Notes: generated by a model from the letters alone, not told the origin. A stretch of 21,068 nucleotides of DNA from Oscillospiraceae bacterium (GCA_017481325.1 JAFUPG010000070.1:1-21068); one strand, 5' to 3'. Positions 8,068-16,198 are shown, numbered from the stretch's first letter. Numbers and translations are program-made.

Positions 8068-8925
8068 CTACTTAAACTTATTTTTCACGATCTCGAAAAA
8101 GCTTCTGCGGCTCAGGTGTACCAGCTGGGTGTAGTAGTCGGAACGGGTGACAGTGACCTTATCCCCCATGCCCAGGCGGAGGGCTCTGCCGCCGTCTACG
8201 GACAAGAAGGCGCTCTTTCTGCCGATGCGGCCGATCTCCACGGTGATCTCACGCTGGGAGGAGGTGACTACGGTCTTGGCACGCATATCGTGAGCGCAGA
8301 TGGGGGTGACGATGATATTCTCGGCGGTGGGCTCCACAATGGGGCCGCCGGCGGAGATGGAATAGCCCGTAGAGCCGGTGGGCGTGCACAAAATCACGCC
8401 GTCGCCGCCGAAGCTCATGATCTCCACATCGTCGCAGGATACGGCCATCTGCACCGTCCGTGCCACGGCGCCCTTGGTGATGACGGCATCGTTCAGAGCA
8501 TCCTCTTCCAGGATCACCTGACCCTCGTGCTCCGCCTTGACATGGAGCATCATGCGCTTCTCCACCGTATAATCCCCCTGGGCAAGACGGGAGAGCATGG
8601 GAAGCTCACTGCTCTCCAGCTCCGCCATGAAGCCCAAAGTGCCGATATTGACACCTAAAACAGGAATCCCTGCACGGGTGGCTGCCTTGGAGGCGTGGAG
8701 AATGGTACCGTCGCCGCCGAAGCAGATCAGAAGATCCGCATCCCGCAGCTCCTGGGTCAGGTCGTGGAGCACCACATCCTCGGGAAGCTCAAAGTTTTTA
8801 TCCGGGTCGAAGGCCAGACAAATCCTGGTCTCCAATCCTGCCTCTTTGAGAATGCGCTCTGCCTGATTGGCATATTTAAAATTTCTGTCCCGATAGGGAT
8901 TGGGTGTCATTACGATCTTCTTCAT
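8068..8925 (-). CDS. nadK: NAD kinase
   Basis: A 285-residue cytoplasmic enzyme that phosphorylates NAD to NADP. The diagnostic GGDGTIL is at 70-76, LGFMAEL follows the first domain, LNDAVI is near 144-149 (the NE/D substrate motif), and GDGVILCTPTGSTGYS lies in the C-terminal domain. Its ATG overlaps the stop of tlyA (ATGA), so translation is coupled; only a weak ribosome binding site is visible. Its stop codon lies 9 bp before argR. It is in the standard dxs-tlyA-nadK-argR-recN order. Confidence 0.97.
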   Translation of the reverse strand: MKKIVMTPNPYRDRNFKYANQAERILKEAGLETRICLAFDPDKNFELPEDVVLHDLTQELRDADLLICFGGDGTILHASKAATRAGIPVLGVNIGTLGFMAELESSELPMLSRLAQGDYTVEKRMMLHVKAEHEGQVILEEDALNDAVITKGAVARTVQMAVSCDDVEIMSFGGDGVILCTPTGSTGYSISAGGPIVEPTAENIIVTPICAHDMRAKTVVTSSQREITVEIGRIGRKSAFLSVDGGRALRLGMGDKVTVTRSDYYTQLVHLSRRSFFEIVKNKFK

Positions 8926-9719
8926 AGCGTCTCATGGGCGGCGGTCACCAGCGCACGGGTATCGGGCGTAATGCCGCCATCGGGGAGCATGGAAAGATGC
9001 CCCAAAAATTCAATATTTCCCTCCGGTCCTTTCACAGGGGAAAAGGTCAGATTTCTTACGGTAAAATTCAGCTCTGCTGCCAGAGCCAGGAAGTTGTCCA
9101 GAACCTCCTTGTGTACCTCCGGGTCACGGACAACGCCCTTTTTGCCCACCTTCTCCTTACCGGCCTCAAACTGGGGCTTGATCAGGCAGAGCACCTGCCC
9201 TGTGGGCTTCAGCAGCGCCTTGATGGCAGGCAGGACGATCTTCAGGGAGATAAAGGACACGTCCACCACCGAAAGATCCAGAGGCTCTCCCAGCTGTTCC
9301 GGGGTCACGTAGCGGATATTGGTGCGCTCCATGCAGACCACACGGGGGTCGGTGCGGATGCTCCAGGCCAGCTGGCCGTAGCCCACATCAATGGCAAAGA
9401 CCTTTTTGGCGCCCTTTTGCAGCAGGCAATCCGTAAAGCCGCCGGTGGAGGCACCGGAGTCGCTGCAGACATAGCCCGTGGGATCGACACCGAAATCACG
9501 GAGGGCCTTTTCCAGCTTCAGGCCGCCACGGCTCACATAGGGACAGGCATTGCCACGGACTTCGATCTGAGCCGTGGTCAGGACGGGAGTGCCGGCCTTG
9601 TCGCATTTCTGGCCGTCGACATAGACCTCGCCGCTCATGATCAGAGCCTGCGCCTTCGTGCGGCTGTCGCAGAGACCCAGCTGCACCAAAAGCACATCCA
9701 GCCGTTCTTTTTGCTTCAC
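8922..9719 (-). CDS. tlyA: TlyA-family rRNA methyltransferase (S4 plus FtsJ-like domains)
   Basis: A 265-residue protein with an N-terminal S4 RNA-binding domain (about 4-62, including SGEVYVDGQ) and a FtsJ-like SAM-dependent methyltransferase domain. The SAM loop SGASTGGF is at 88-95 and IDVGYGQL follows. TlyA proteins 2'-O-methylate ribosomal RNA; the old name is hemolysin A. The best start is the GTG at 9719: it overlaps the dxs stop (GTGA) and has GGAGGT nine bases upstream, inside the dxs 3' end. An in-frame start further upstream at 9749 would add ten residues unlike the family. Confidence 0.95.
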   Translation of the reverse strand: MKQKERLDVLLVQLGLCDSRTKAQALIMSGEVYVDGQKCDKAGTPVLTTAQIEVRGNACPYVSRGGLKLEKALRDFGVDPTGYVCSDSGASTGGFTDCLLQKGAKKVFAIDVGYGQLAWSIRTDPRVVCMERTNIRYVTPEQLGEPLDLSVVDVSFISLKIVLPAIKALLKPTGQVLCLIKPQFEAGKEKVGKKGVVRDPEVHKEVLDNFLALAAELNFTVRNLTFSPVKGPEGNIEFLGHLSMLPDGGITPDTRALVTAAHETL

Positions 9720-11560
9720 TTGGCACACACCTCCATGGCCGCCTTGCACAGGGATTTGGCATCCAGCCCCAGCTCCTCATGGAGTTGGGCGATGCTGCCG
9801 TGGGTCACAAAGCGATCGGGAATATTGATCAGACGGTTGGGAACGATGATCCCGGCCAGACGGAGCTGGGCGGCGATCTCCTTGGCGGCGCAGCCGATGC
9901 AGACCGTCTCCTCCGCAATGAGCAGATGGCCGGTCTTGCGGACAGAGGCCGCAATGGTAGCCATGTCCAGGGGCTTTACCGAGGGCAGTTTGATCACTTC
10001 TGCCTCAATTCCCTGCTGTTTCAGAAGCTCTGCGGCTTCCAGAATATTATTAATGAGCTTGCCGTAGCCGATCATGGTAATGTGGCTGCCCTCTTTCAGA
10101 ACGGGACTCTCCGGCAGCGCCGTATAAGCACCGTCACAGCCACGGGGATAGCGCACTGCCACAGGGCCTTGCATCTCCAGGATCGCCTTGCGGAGCATCT
10201 GTTCCAGTTCTGCCTGATTGGCAGGACAGAGCACTTGCATATGAGGCACGGAGCGCAGGAAACTGACATCAAAGACACCGTGGTGGGTCTCGCCGTCCTC
10301 GCCTACCAGACCGGCACGGTCCACGGCGAAGACCACGTGGAGATCCTGCATGGCCACGTCCTGCAAAATCATGTCATAGGCACGCTGCAGGAAGGTGGAG
10401 TACACCGCCACCACGGGGATCATGCCCTGGATGGCAAGGCCGCCGGCCATGGACACGGCGTGTCCCTCGGCAATGCCCACATCAAAGCAGCGCTTGGGAT
10501 ACTTTTGAGAGAATTCCCTCAGGCCGGTGCCGCTGACCATGGCAGCGGTAATGGCGCAGACACGGGGATCTTCCCCGGCAATTTGGCAGAGGATCTTGCC
10601 GAAGGTCTCGGAGAAGGAGGGCAGATGGGCGGTCTGGGGAGTCTTGCCGCTCTCGGGGTCAAAGGCGCCGATGCCGTGGAAGACGTCGGGGCTGTTCTCC
10701 GCAGGCACGTAGCCCTTGCCCTTCTGGGTGATGACATGGAGCAGAACCGGTTTTTTCCGGGATTTGACCAGCTGCAGCATATACTCCAGCCGCTCCAGAT
10801 CGTGGCCGTCCACGGGGCCATAGTAGTCAAAGCCCATTTCATCAAAGAGGGTGGAGCCTAAGAGCATATGCTTCCACCGCTCCTTCAGCTTATGGGAGAA
10901 GCGGTAAATGGCCTTGCCCCCGGGGAGCTTGCCCGTCACGGTGCGAAAAACTTTCTTCAGGCGGAAATAGCCGGGACGGGTGCGCAGCACGGAAAGATGC
11001 CTTGCAATGCCGCCCACATTGGGGGTGATGGACATGCCGTTGTCATTGAGAATGACGATCAGGGGCTCGTTGCTCTCCCCCGCATCGTTCATGCCCTCAT
11101 AGGCAAGGCCGCCGGTCATGGCTCCATCTCCCATCAGGGCGATCACGTGATAGTCCTCACCACGGAGCGTCCTGGCTCTGGCCATTCCCAGAGCCGTTGA
11201 TACGGAGGAGGAGGCGTGTCCGGCGACAAATGCGTCATATTTACTTTCCGCAGGCTTGGGGAAGCCTGCCATGCCGCCGTAGCAGCGGAGATTTTCAAAT
11301 TCGTCCCGACGACCGGTGAGGATCTTGTGGACGTAGGACTGGTGCCCCACATCGAAGAGCAAACGATCCTTAGCGGTGTCAAAAACACGCTCCAAAGCCA
11401 CCGTCAGCTCTACCACACCCAGATTGGATGCCAGATGACCGCCGGTCTTTGATACGTTCTGCACCAAAAAACGGCGGATCTCGTCGCAGAGCTGCCGGAG
11501 CTGGGGTTGCGTCATTTGGCGCAGTTCCTCCGTGGAGCGTAGGTTCATCAGTAGATTCAA
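9716..11560 (-). CDS. dxs: 1-deoxy-D-xylulose-5-phosphate synthase
   Basis: A 614-residue thiamine-diphosphate enzyme, the first step of the MEP isoprenoid pathway (pyruvate plus glyceraldehyde 3-phosphate). The sequence shows SKTGGHLASNLG (37-48), GHQSYVHK (72-79), the ThDP-binding GDGAMTGG (144-151), catalytic Glu365 in GIAEGHAV, and DRAGLVGEDGETHHG (414-428). The length matches the family. The start is probably the TTG at 11560, giving the N-terminus MNLLMNLRS that aligns with other Dxs proteins, with AGG ten bases upstream. An ATG at 11548 is the alternative and has no clear site. The gene is 18 bp after oapA and overlaps tlyA by four bases. Confidence 0.97.
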   Translation of the reverse strand: MNLLMNLRSTEELRQMTQPQLRQLCDEIRRFLVQNVSKTGGHLASNLGVVELTVALERVFDTAKDRLLFDVGHQSYVHKILTGRRDEFENLRCYGGMAGFPKPAESKYDAFVAGHASSSVSTALGMARARTLRGEDYHVIALMGDGAMTGGLAYEGMNDAGESNEPLIVILNDNGMSITPNVGGIARHLSVLRTRPGYFRLKKVFRTVTGKLPGGKAIYRFSHKLKERWKHMLLGSTLFDEMGFDYYGPVDGHDLERLEYMLQLVKSRKKPVLLHVITQKGKGYVPAENSPDVFHGIGAFDPESGKTPQTAHLPSFSETFGKILCQIAGEDPRVCAITAAMVSGTGLREFSQKYPKRCFDVGIAEGHAVSMAGGLAIQGMIPVVAVYSTFLQRAYDMILQDVAMQDLHVVFAVDRAGLVGEDGETHHGVFDVSFLRSVPHMQVLCPANQAELEQMLRKAILEMQGPVAVRYPRGCDGAYTALPESPVLKEGSHITMIGYGKLINNILEAAELLKQQGIEAEVIKLPSVKPLDMATIAASVRKTGHLLIAEETVCIGCAAKEIAAQLRLAGIIVPNRLINIPDRFVTHGSIAQLHEELGLDAKSLCKAAMEVCAK

Positions 11561-11578
11561 GCTTACACAACCTGTCTG

Positions 11579-12175
11579 TTACTTCTTCCTCTTTTTCTTG
11601 CGGAAGAGCGACTTTATATAGTAGATGGGCTTGGAGACCATGGTGACGATCCAAACCGAACGGGTCATGGCAATGTTCTTGCCGCAGGCCTTGCCGGCGA
11701 TGGTCACCGCTGCTACCAGAGCAGACATCAGAAGCTGAGAAACCGTATCGGAATTGATCTGGGTCAGCGCCTTCACCGCAATGACCGCAGAGGCCGAGCC
11801 GGACACAACGCCGCAGATATCGCCTACCACGTCGTTGCAAAAGCTGGAGACCTTCTCCGCATTGCGCAGCAATGCCAGGGCTTCCATGGCACCGGGCACC
11901 TTCTTGGAGGCCATAGAGTGGAAGGGCTTATCGTTGGCAGACATCACCGCAACACCGATGATATCAAAGATAATGCCCAAAAGCACAATGATCAAAAGCA
12001 CAATAAAGGCTTCGATCAGCCCCGCATCCTCCATAATGCTGGAGGACAGGAAGGAAATGGTGGCAGAGATCAGGATCGTTACAAAGAAAATGGTGATGAT
12101 CCAGCGGAGATTGCTGTTTTTCTTCTTCTTTTTGCCGTGAGATTTACTTCGAGGCTCTGTGTCGCCGCTATGCAA
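11579..12175 (-). CDS. oapA: OapA-like OLE RNA-associated membrane protein (DUF21/CorB-like)
   Basis: A 198-residue membrane protein with a basic N-terminal stretch (KSHGKKKKKNS), two strong helices (about 24-47 and 52-80), a conserved core with PFHSMASKKVPGA and SSFCNDVVGDICG, a further hydrophobic segment (145-165), and a basic tail FRKKKRKK. The core resembles proteins annotated as Mg/Co transporter CorB-like. OapA, the known partner of OLE RNA, is of this type and lies just downstream of OLE and upstream of dxs, as here. I choose the TTG at 12175 because GGGAGG lies eight bases before it; an open frame continues upstream to 12352 but runs through the structured RNA. In characterised bacilli OapA carries OLE RNA to the membrane. 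Confidence 0.82.
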   Translation of the reverse strand: MHSGDTEPRSKSHGKKKKKNSNLRWIITIFFVTILISATISFLSSSIMEDAGLIEAFIVLLIIVLLGIIFDIIGVAVMSANDKPFHSMASKKVPGAMEALALLRNAEKVSSFCNDVVGDICGVVSGSASAVIAVKALTQINSDTVSQLLMSALVAAVTIAGKACGKNIAMTRSVWIVTMVSKPIYYIKSLFRKKKRKK

Positions 12176-12179
12176 GGGT

Positions 12180-12821
12180 CTTCCCTCCCGGAAAATTTTA
12201 GTAAAATGGTGGCAGCAGATAAAGTTAAACTTGCGGCTTAGGTCGGGTTGGATTTCCCCATCGGCTACCAGCCGTTGCCGGATGGTCGTTTCCGTTTGAA
12301 GCCTAGTCGGAGCGTCGCCGCTTCCGCTACCCGATTGCCACTTAGTCCGCACTGCAATCCCTTATCTGCCCTTTGGGGAAAGTCAGCCTAGGTGATTTCC
12401 ACAACATCGCACACCGGTTCTATCCTCTTTTGCAGACATGGTTTCAAGAGGCAATATCGCCCTCTGCCACGGCCATGGCAGGAAACGCTTCGCTCCCCTA
12501 TCCCCACATGCCCACGCAAGGCAGGCTACACTGCACACAGCACACGATTCTGTGCACCGCCTTGCAGGTTCTAATCCTGTTTCGTACGCAGTCCGGGTTT
12601 GCCAAATTGAAACGGGACGGCTGTCGCACAATAACAGGTCTCCACGGTAGTCGGGTCGGTGGATGCATGCCATTGCATCTCGCCCGAAAACCTTAACCCC
12701 CAGCACCCACCCTAATCTGGGCGAAAAAAGCAAGCACCAGGGACTTCATCGATATGCCCTTTAAAGGATTTTTAGGCCCTTCTTCGAGACCGGTGCGCTT
12801 TGACTAGGATACAGCGCCACC
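12180..12821 (-). ncRNA. ole: OLE RNA (ornate large extremophilic RNA), probable
   Basis: About 640 nt of GC-rich non-coding DNA immediately upstream of oapA, with no credible protein and many hairpins when read on the minus strand. Examples are CGGTGGCGCT with AGCGCACCG at the 5' end, GATGCA with TGCATC, TGCCA with TGGCA, GATTGC with GCAATC, and CGGAAGCG with CGCTCCG near the 3' end. The size (OLE is about 600 nt) and the position directly before oapA and dxs are those established for OLE RNA. OLE forms a membrane ribonucleoprotein with OapA and affects ethanol, cold and magnesium stress in Bacillus halodurans. I could not align it to the consensus, so identity rests on context, length and structure. 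Ends are approximate. Confidence 0.75.
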
Positions 12822-12827
12822 GCATAC

Positions 12828-12856
12828 ATCTTAGCATATTTCATGAAAATATACAA
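12828..12856 (-). promoter_or_regulatory. Candidate promoter of the OLE-oapA-dxs operon
   Basis: Minus-strand -35 TTGTAT (12856-12851) and -10 TAAGAT (12833-12828) with a 17-bp spacer, placing the start near 12821, right at the first OLE hairpin. The boxes are moderate matches; the spacing and the AT-rich setting support them. Confidence 0.5.
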
Positions 12857-12880
12857 GAGGATATTCATATATTTCCTCTT
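12855..12880. promoter_or_regulatory. Inverted repeat between divergent promoters
   Basis: AAGAGGA (12855-12861) and TCCTCTT (12874-12880) are perfect 7-bp inverted arms separated by 12 AT-rich bases. The left arm overlaps the -35 box of the OLE promoter. It could be a repressor operator, but no regulator is implicated by the sequence. Confidence 0.4.
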
Positions 12881-12935
12881 TACATTGCTAAATACGCAAA
12901 TTTCGCTGTTCTTCCGGTATTTTACATTCACGCTA

Positions 12936-12964
12936 TTGCGTGGATCATACAATTATGTTAAAAT
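12936..12964 (+). promoter_or_regulatory. Candidate promoter of the first ECF sigma operon
   Basis: -35 TTGCGT (12936-12941) and -10 TAAAAT (12959-12964) are separated by 17 bp. It lies 76 bp upstream of the sigma factor start, divergent from the OLE promoter about 100 bp away. It looks sigma-A-type rather than an ECF self-promoter. Confidence 0.5.
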
Positions 12965-13040
12965 TGAGACAAATTTTTATTTTTTCCATGCAATAAAACG
13001 GGCTCCCCGTGCATTTCCCTTATGACAGGAGGAAAGATCC

Positions 13041-13607
13041 ATGGTTTTGATGACACTTTTACAGGAGACAGAGGCGGTTTCCGTGAACCTGACCGAGCAG
13101 CTGCTGCAACGGCTGGCCACCGGTGATAAGGAGGCTCTGGCAGAGCTTTACGGGCAAACCCGTGCCGCTGTCTACGGCTTTTCCCTGTCCATTGTGAAGA
13201 ACCCCGCAGATGCCGAGGATGTGCTGCAGGACACCTATCTTCAGCTCTATTCCGCTGCCGGGAGCTACAAGCCCAAGGGCAATCCCATGGCATGGATCCT
13301 CACCATTACCAAAAATCTCAGCCTGATGAAGCTGCGGCAGCGCAGCCGCTTTCAGGATCTGGAGAGCCATGAATGGGAGTCCGCTGCCAGGGTCGATGCC
13401 CCCTCGGAGGATCGGCCCCTGCTACAGGCTGCACTGAAGATCCTGTCTGACGAGGAACGGCAGATCATTCTGCTCCATGCCCTCAGCGGCCTGAAGCACC
13501 GGGAGATCGGTAGCCTGCTGGATCTGGCACTGCCGACGGTTCTTTCCAAATACCACCGTGGACTGAAAAAACTGAGAAATTATCTGAAAGGAGCTGACGC
13601 ACAATGA
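13041..13607 (+). CDS. ECF RNA polymerase sigma factor, paired with an RsgI-like anti-sigma
   Basis: A 188-residue group IV sigma factor. Region 2 spans about 20-95, with the 2.2 helix DAEDVLQDTYLQLY at 57-70 (core polymerase contact). Region 4 spans about 130-180, with the helix-turn-helix LKHREIGSLLDLALPTVLSK recognising the -35 element. There is no region 3, as expected for ECF factors. ATG at 13041 has AGGAGG eight bases upstream. Its stop overlaps the start of the next gene by four bases (ATGA), which argues for a sigma/anti-sigma pair. The target regulon and signal are unknown. Confidence 0.93.
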   Translation: MVLMTLLQETEAVSVNLTEQLLQRLATGDKEALAELYGQTRAAVYGFSLSIVKNPADAEDVLQDTYLQLYSAAGSYKPKGNPMAWILTITKNLSLMKLRQRSRFQDLESHEWESAARVDAPSEDRPLLQAALKILSDEERQIILLHALSGLKHREIGSLLDLALPTVLSKYHRGLKKLRNYLKGADAQ

Positions 13608-15109
13608 CCAATCGTGAGATCGAGCAGAAGCTGAAGCAGGAAGTAGAGGCCACTGTTCCCGATGTCCTTGCAAGCGTCATGGCTCGCTGTGACCAAAAGA
13701 AAGGACAGGTTATTCCCATGCCCAAAAAGAAGAATATTATTATGAAAGTCGCCGCCATTGCGGCCTCCCTCGCCCTGATCCTGGGCCTCGGACTTTTCGC
13801 ATTTTCATATTTCGGCAGCAATGATGTTGCCAGCATTGTCACCCTGGACGTGAATCCCTCCATTGAGCTGCAGCTGGACAAAAACGCCCGTGTGCTGCAG
13901 GCCAATGCCCTCAACGAGGATGCCGCCGTGGTTTTAGAGGGAATGGATCTGAAGAATACGGATCTGACCACCGCCACCAATGCCATTATCGGCTCCCTGC
14001 TGAAGCACGGCTACCTGGATCAGCTGGCCAATGCCATTCTGATCTCCGTGGAGGACGAGGACAGCGCACGGGGCGCCAGGCTGCAGAAGGATCTCAGCCG
14101 GGATGTGGATCAGCTGCTCACAGCAGCCTCCATGAATGCCAACGTGCTGTCCCAGTATGTCAGCGCCGATGTGGATGCAGTGAGCAATGCGCATCACATC
14201 TCCCACGGCAAGGCCGCTCTCATCGAGCAGCTGCTGGCAGTGAATCCCGGCTACCGCTTTGAGGAGCTGGCAGCGCTGTCCGTGCAGGAGCTGTCCCTGC
14301 TGATGGAAAATCCCAAAAACCGGCTGGAAAACGTCAGCACCACCGGCACCACCGATGCCAGCGCCTATATCGGCAAGGACAAGGCCAAGGCCATCGCCCT
14401 GGAGGATGCCGGGGTCACGGAGGCGGAGGTCTACGACCTGGATGTGGATTTTGACTATGAACAGGGCGTTCTGGTCTACGAGGTAGACTTTGAGCTGGGC
14501 AGCATCGAGTACGATTACGACATCGATGCCACCAGCGGTCGGATCCTCCGCTCCCATGTGGAGGATGACAACGACGGAAAGGCTCCCAACGCAAATACCG
14601 GCAACGATAACAGCACCCCGGCGCCGGAGGACATCGGAGAGGCCAAGGCCAAGTCCATCGCTCTGGAGCATGCCGGAGTCACTGAAGCCCAGGTCACCGG
14701 ACTGTATACATACAAGGAATATGACGACGGCATTTGGGAGTACCATGTGGAGTTCTATCTGGGCTACACCGAGTATGAGTACGAGATCAGCGCCCTTGAC
14801 GGTGCCATTCTGGACTTCGACAAGGACACCCACGACGACCACGACGATCACCATGAAGACAGCCACCACAGCAGCCCCTCCACGGAAGCCCCGGTCGCTG
14901 AAATCACCGAGGCAGAGGCCAAGGCCATTGCCCTTTCCCACGCCGGCTTTACAGAAGCTGATGTGAGCGGTCTCCGTGTGGAACGGGACTATGACGACGG
15001 CAGAGCGGAGTACAAGGTGGAGTTCCGTGTGGGCAACACCGAGTACGAATACGAAATTCTCGCCGCCGACGGCAGCATTCTGGATTTTGAAAAGGACAGA
15101 GATGACTGA
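13604..15109 (+). CDS. RsgI-like transmembrane anti-sigma factor with three PepSY domains
   Basis: A 501-residue protein: cytoplasmic N-terminus (1-43), one membrane helix (about 45-70), then an outside region. The segment SIVTLDVNPSIELQLDKN (77-94) is the RsgI-type periplasmic motif; in Clostridia RsgI proteins the bond between Asn and Pro (here N84-P85) self-cleaves, enabling regulated proteolysis. A helical region (100-245) follows, then three PepSY-type repeats (about 256-318, 344-405, 434-497), each with AKAIALxxAG and a closing GxILxF-like strand. A very acidic, histidine-rich linker (DTHDDHDDHHEDSHHSS, 408-424) precedes the third. It overlaps the sigma gene by four bases and is followed by a strong terminator. 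Signal and ligand are unknown; the anti-sigma role is inferred from context and motif. Confidence 0.85.
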   Translation: MTNREIEQKLKQEVEATVPDVLASVMARCDQKKGQVIPMPKKKNIIMKVAAIAASLALILGLGLFAFSYFGSNDVASIVTLDVNPSIELQLDKNARVLQANALNEDAAVVLEGMDLKNTDLTTATNAIIGSLLKHGYLDQLANAILISVEDEDSARGARLQKDLSRDVDQLLTAASMNANVLSQYVSADVDAVSNAHHISHGKAALIEQLLAVNPGYRFEELAALSVQELSLLMENPKNRLENVSTTGTTDASAYIGKDKAKAIALEDAGVTEAEVYDLDVDFDYEQGVLVYEVDFELGSIEYDYDIDATSGRILRSHVEDDNDGKAPNANTGNDNSTPAPEDIGEAKAKSIALEHAGVTEAQVTGLYTYKEYDDGIWEYHVEFYLGYTEYEYEISALDGAILDFDKDTHDDHDDHHEDSHHSSPSTEAPVAEITEAEAKAIALSHAGFTEADVSGLRVERDYDDGRAEYKVEFRVGNTEYEYEILAADGSILDFEKDRDD

Positions 15110-15132
15110 GCATTATGCTCTAATATTCCACT

Positions 15133-15165
15133 GCCTCCCGGGGAACACCCGGGAGGCGATTTTTT
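15133..15165 (+). terminator. Intrinsic terminator after the RsgI-like gene
   Basis: GCCTCCCGGG (15133-15142) pairs perfectly with CCCGGGAGGC (15148-15157), followed by GATTTTTT. It starts 23 bp after the stop codon and separates the first sigma operon from dusB. Confidence 0.93.
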
Positions 15166-15182
15166 GCCCTTGGGGAAATCGG

Positions 15183-15211
15183 TTGAATTTTCAGCTTTCT
15201 TGTGGTAGACT
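15183..15211 (+). promoter_or_regulatory. Candidate promoter of dusB and the second sigma operon
   Basis: -35 TTGAAT (15183-15188) and -10 TAGACT (15206-15211) with a 17-bp spacer, 21 bp before the GTG start of dusB and just downstream of the terminator. Confidence 0.55.
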
Positions 15212-15232
15212 ATGTAGATGAGGTGATTTGCC

Positions 15233-16198
15233 GTGGAATTTTTAGGACATGACCTGCCTGCGCCCCTGTTTCTGGCGCCCATGGCAGGAGTTACAGACTA
15301 TGCCTTCCGCACGGTCTGCGCCCGTTTGGGGGCTGCTGTCACGGTGACGGAGATGGTCTCCTCCCGTGCGCTGGTCTATCAGGATAAGAAAAGCCGCAGC
15401 CTGCTGCGGAAAAACGAAGGCTCTCTCTGCGGCGCTCAGATCTTCGGCAACGACCCGGAGATCATGGCCGAGGCCGCAAAGCTGGCGCTGGAATACAGTT
15501 CCTGCGATTTTATCGACATCAACATGGGCTGCCCCATGCCCAAGATCGCCGGAAACGGTGACGGCAGCGCCCTGATGAAGGATCACGCCCTGGCAGGGCG
15601 GATCATTCGGGCGGTGAAGGACAGGGTGGATGTACCCGTAACCGTAAAAACCCGCATCGGCTGGGACAAGGGCAGCATCGACGTGGTGGAGCTGGCGAAG
15701 ATCGCCCAGGACAACGGCTGCGATGCCATCGCCGTCCACGGCCGCACCAAGACCATGCTCTACTCCGGCATTGCGGACTGGGACGAAATCAAGAAGGTGA
15801 GAAATGCTGTCACCATCCCCGTCATTGCCAACGGTGACATTGTCAGCCCCGAGTCTGCCCTGCGCTGCAAGGCTCGCAGCGGCTGTGAGCTGCTGATGGT
15901 GGGACGTGGAGTCTTCGGAGATCCCTGGATCTTCGGGCGGCTGGCTGCAGCGCTGCAAGGGCAAAGCGAACCGGAGCGCCCCTCTCTGGCAGAGCGGATG
16001 GACGTGGCCATGGAGCAGTTCCGCCTGAATGTGGAGGACAAAGGCGAGCACATCGCCTGTCTGGAGGCCAGAAAGCACTTCGCCTGGTATCTGAAGGGCG
16101 TGTCCCACAGCGCATTTTATAAGGAGCAGATATCCCGCCTCTCCACCCCCGAGGAGGTACAAGCGGTGGTGAAAGCCATCAAGAGAGATCTGAGGTGA
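15233..16198 (+). CDS. dusB: tRNA-dihydrouridine synthase (DusB type)
   Basis: A 321-residue FMN enzyme that reduces uridine to dihydrouridine in tRNA. The N-terminal barrel shows the FMN-binding APMAGVTD (15-22), GAQIFGND (67-74), and the catalytic cysteine C100 in INMGCPMPKI. Further on are VTVKTRIGW, AVHGRT and PVIANGDI, all standard Dus motifs. The start is GTG at 15233 with GAGGTGA six bases upstream. Its stop overlaps the GTG of the next gene (GTGA), coupling this housekeeping enzyme to an ECF sigma factor. DusB is the form common in Firmicutes. Confidence 0.96.
   Translation: MEFLGHDLPAPLFLAPMAGVTDYAFRTVCARLGAAVTVTEMVSSRALVYQDKKSRSLLRKNEGSLCGAQIFGNDPEIMAEAAKLALEYSSCDFIDINMGCPMPKIAGNGDGSALMKDHALAGRIIRAVKDRVDVPVTVKTRIGWDKGSIDVVELAKIAQDNGCDAIAVHGRTKTMLYSGIADWDEIKKVRNAVTIPVIANGDIVSPESALRCKARSGCELLMVGRGVFGDPWIFGRLAAALQGQSEPERPSLAERMDVAMEQFRLNVEDKGEHIACLEARKHFAWYLKGVSHSAFYKEQISRLSTPEEVQAVVKAIKRDLR

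Noticed and set aside
12176..12733. Short open frames on both strands between oapA and the ECF sigma gene
   Set aside because: They lack ribosome binding sites and family features, and lie in the hairpin-rich block assigned to OLE RNA.
12180..12821. RNase P RNA or tmRNA as identity of the structured block
   Set aside because: No P4-type GAGGAAAGTCC element, no tmRNA tRNA-like ends and no tag reading frame were found; the oapA/dxs context fits OLE.
12995..13012. Small hairpin ACGGG/CCCGT as a terminator or operator before the ECF sigma gene
   Set aside because: The stem is only five base pairs and no T run follows on either strand.
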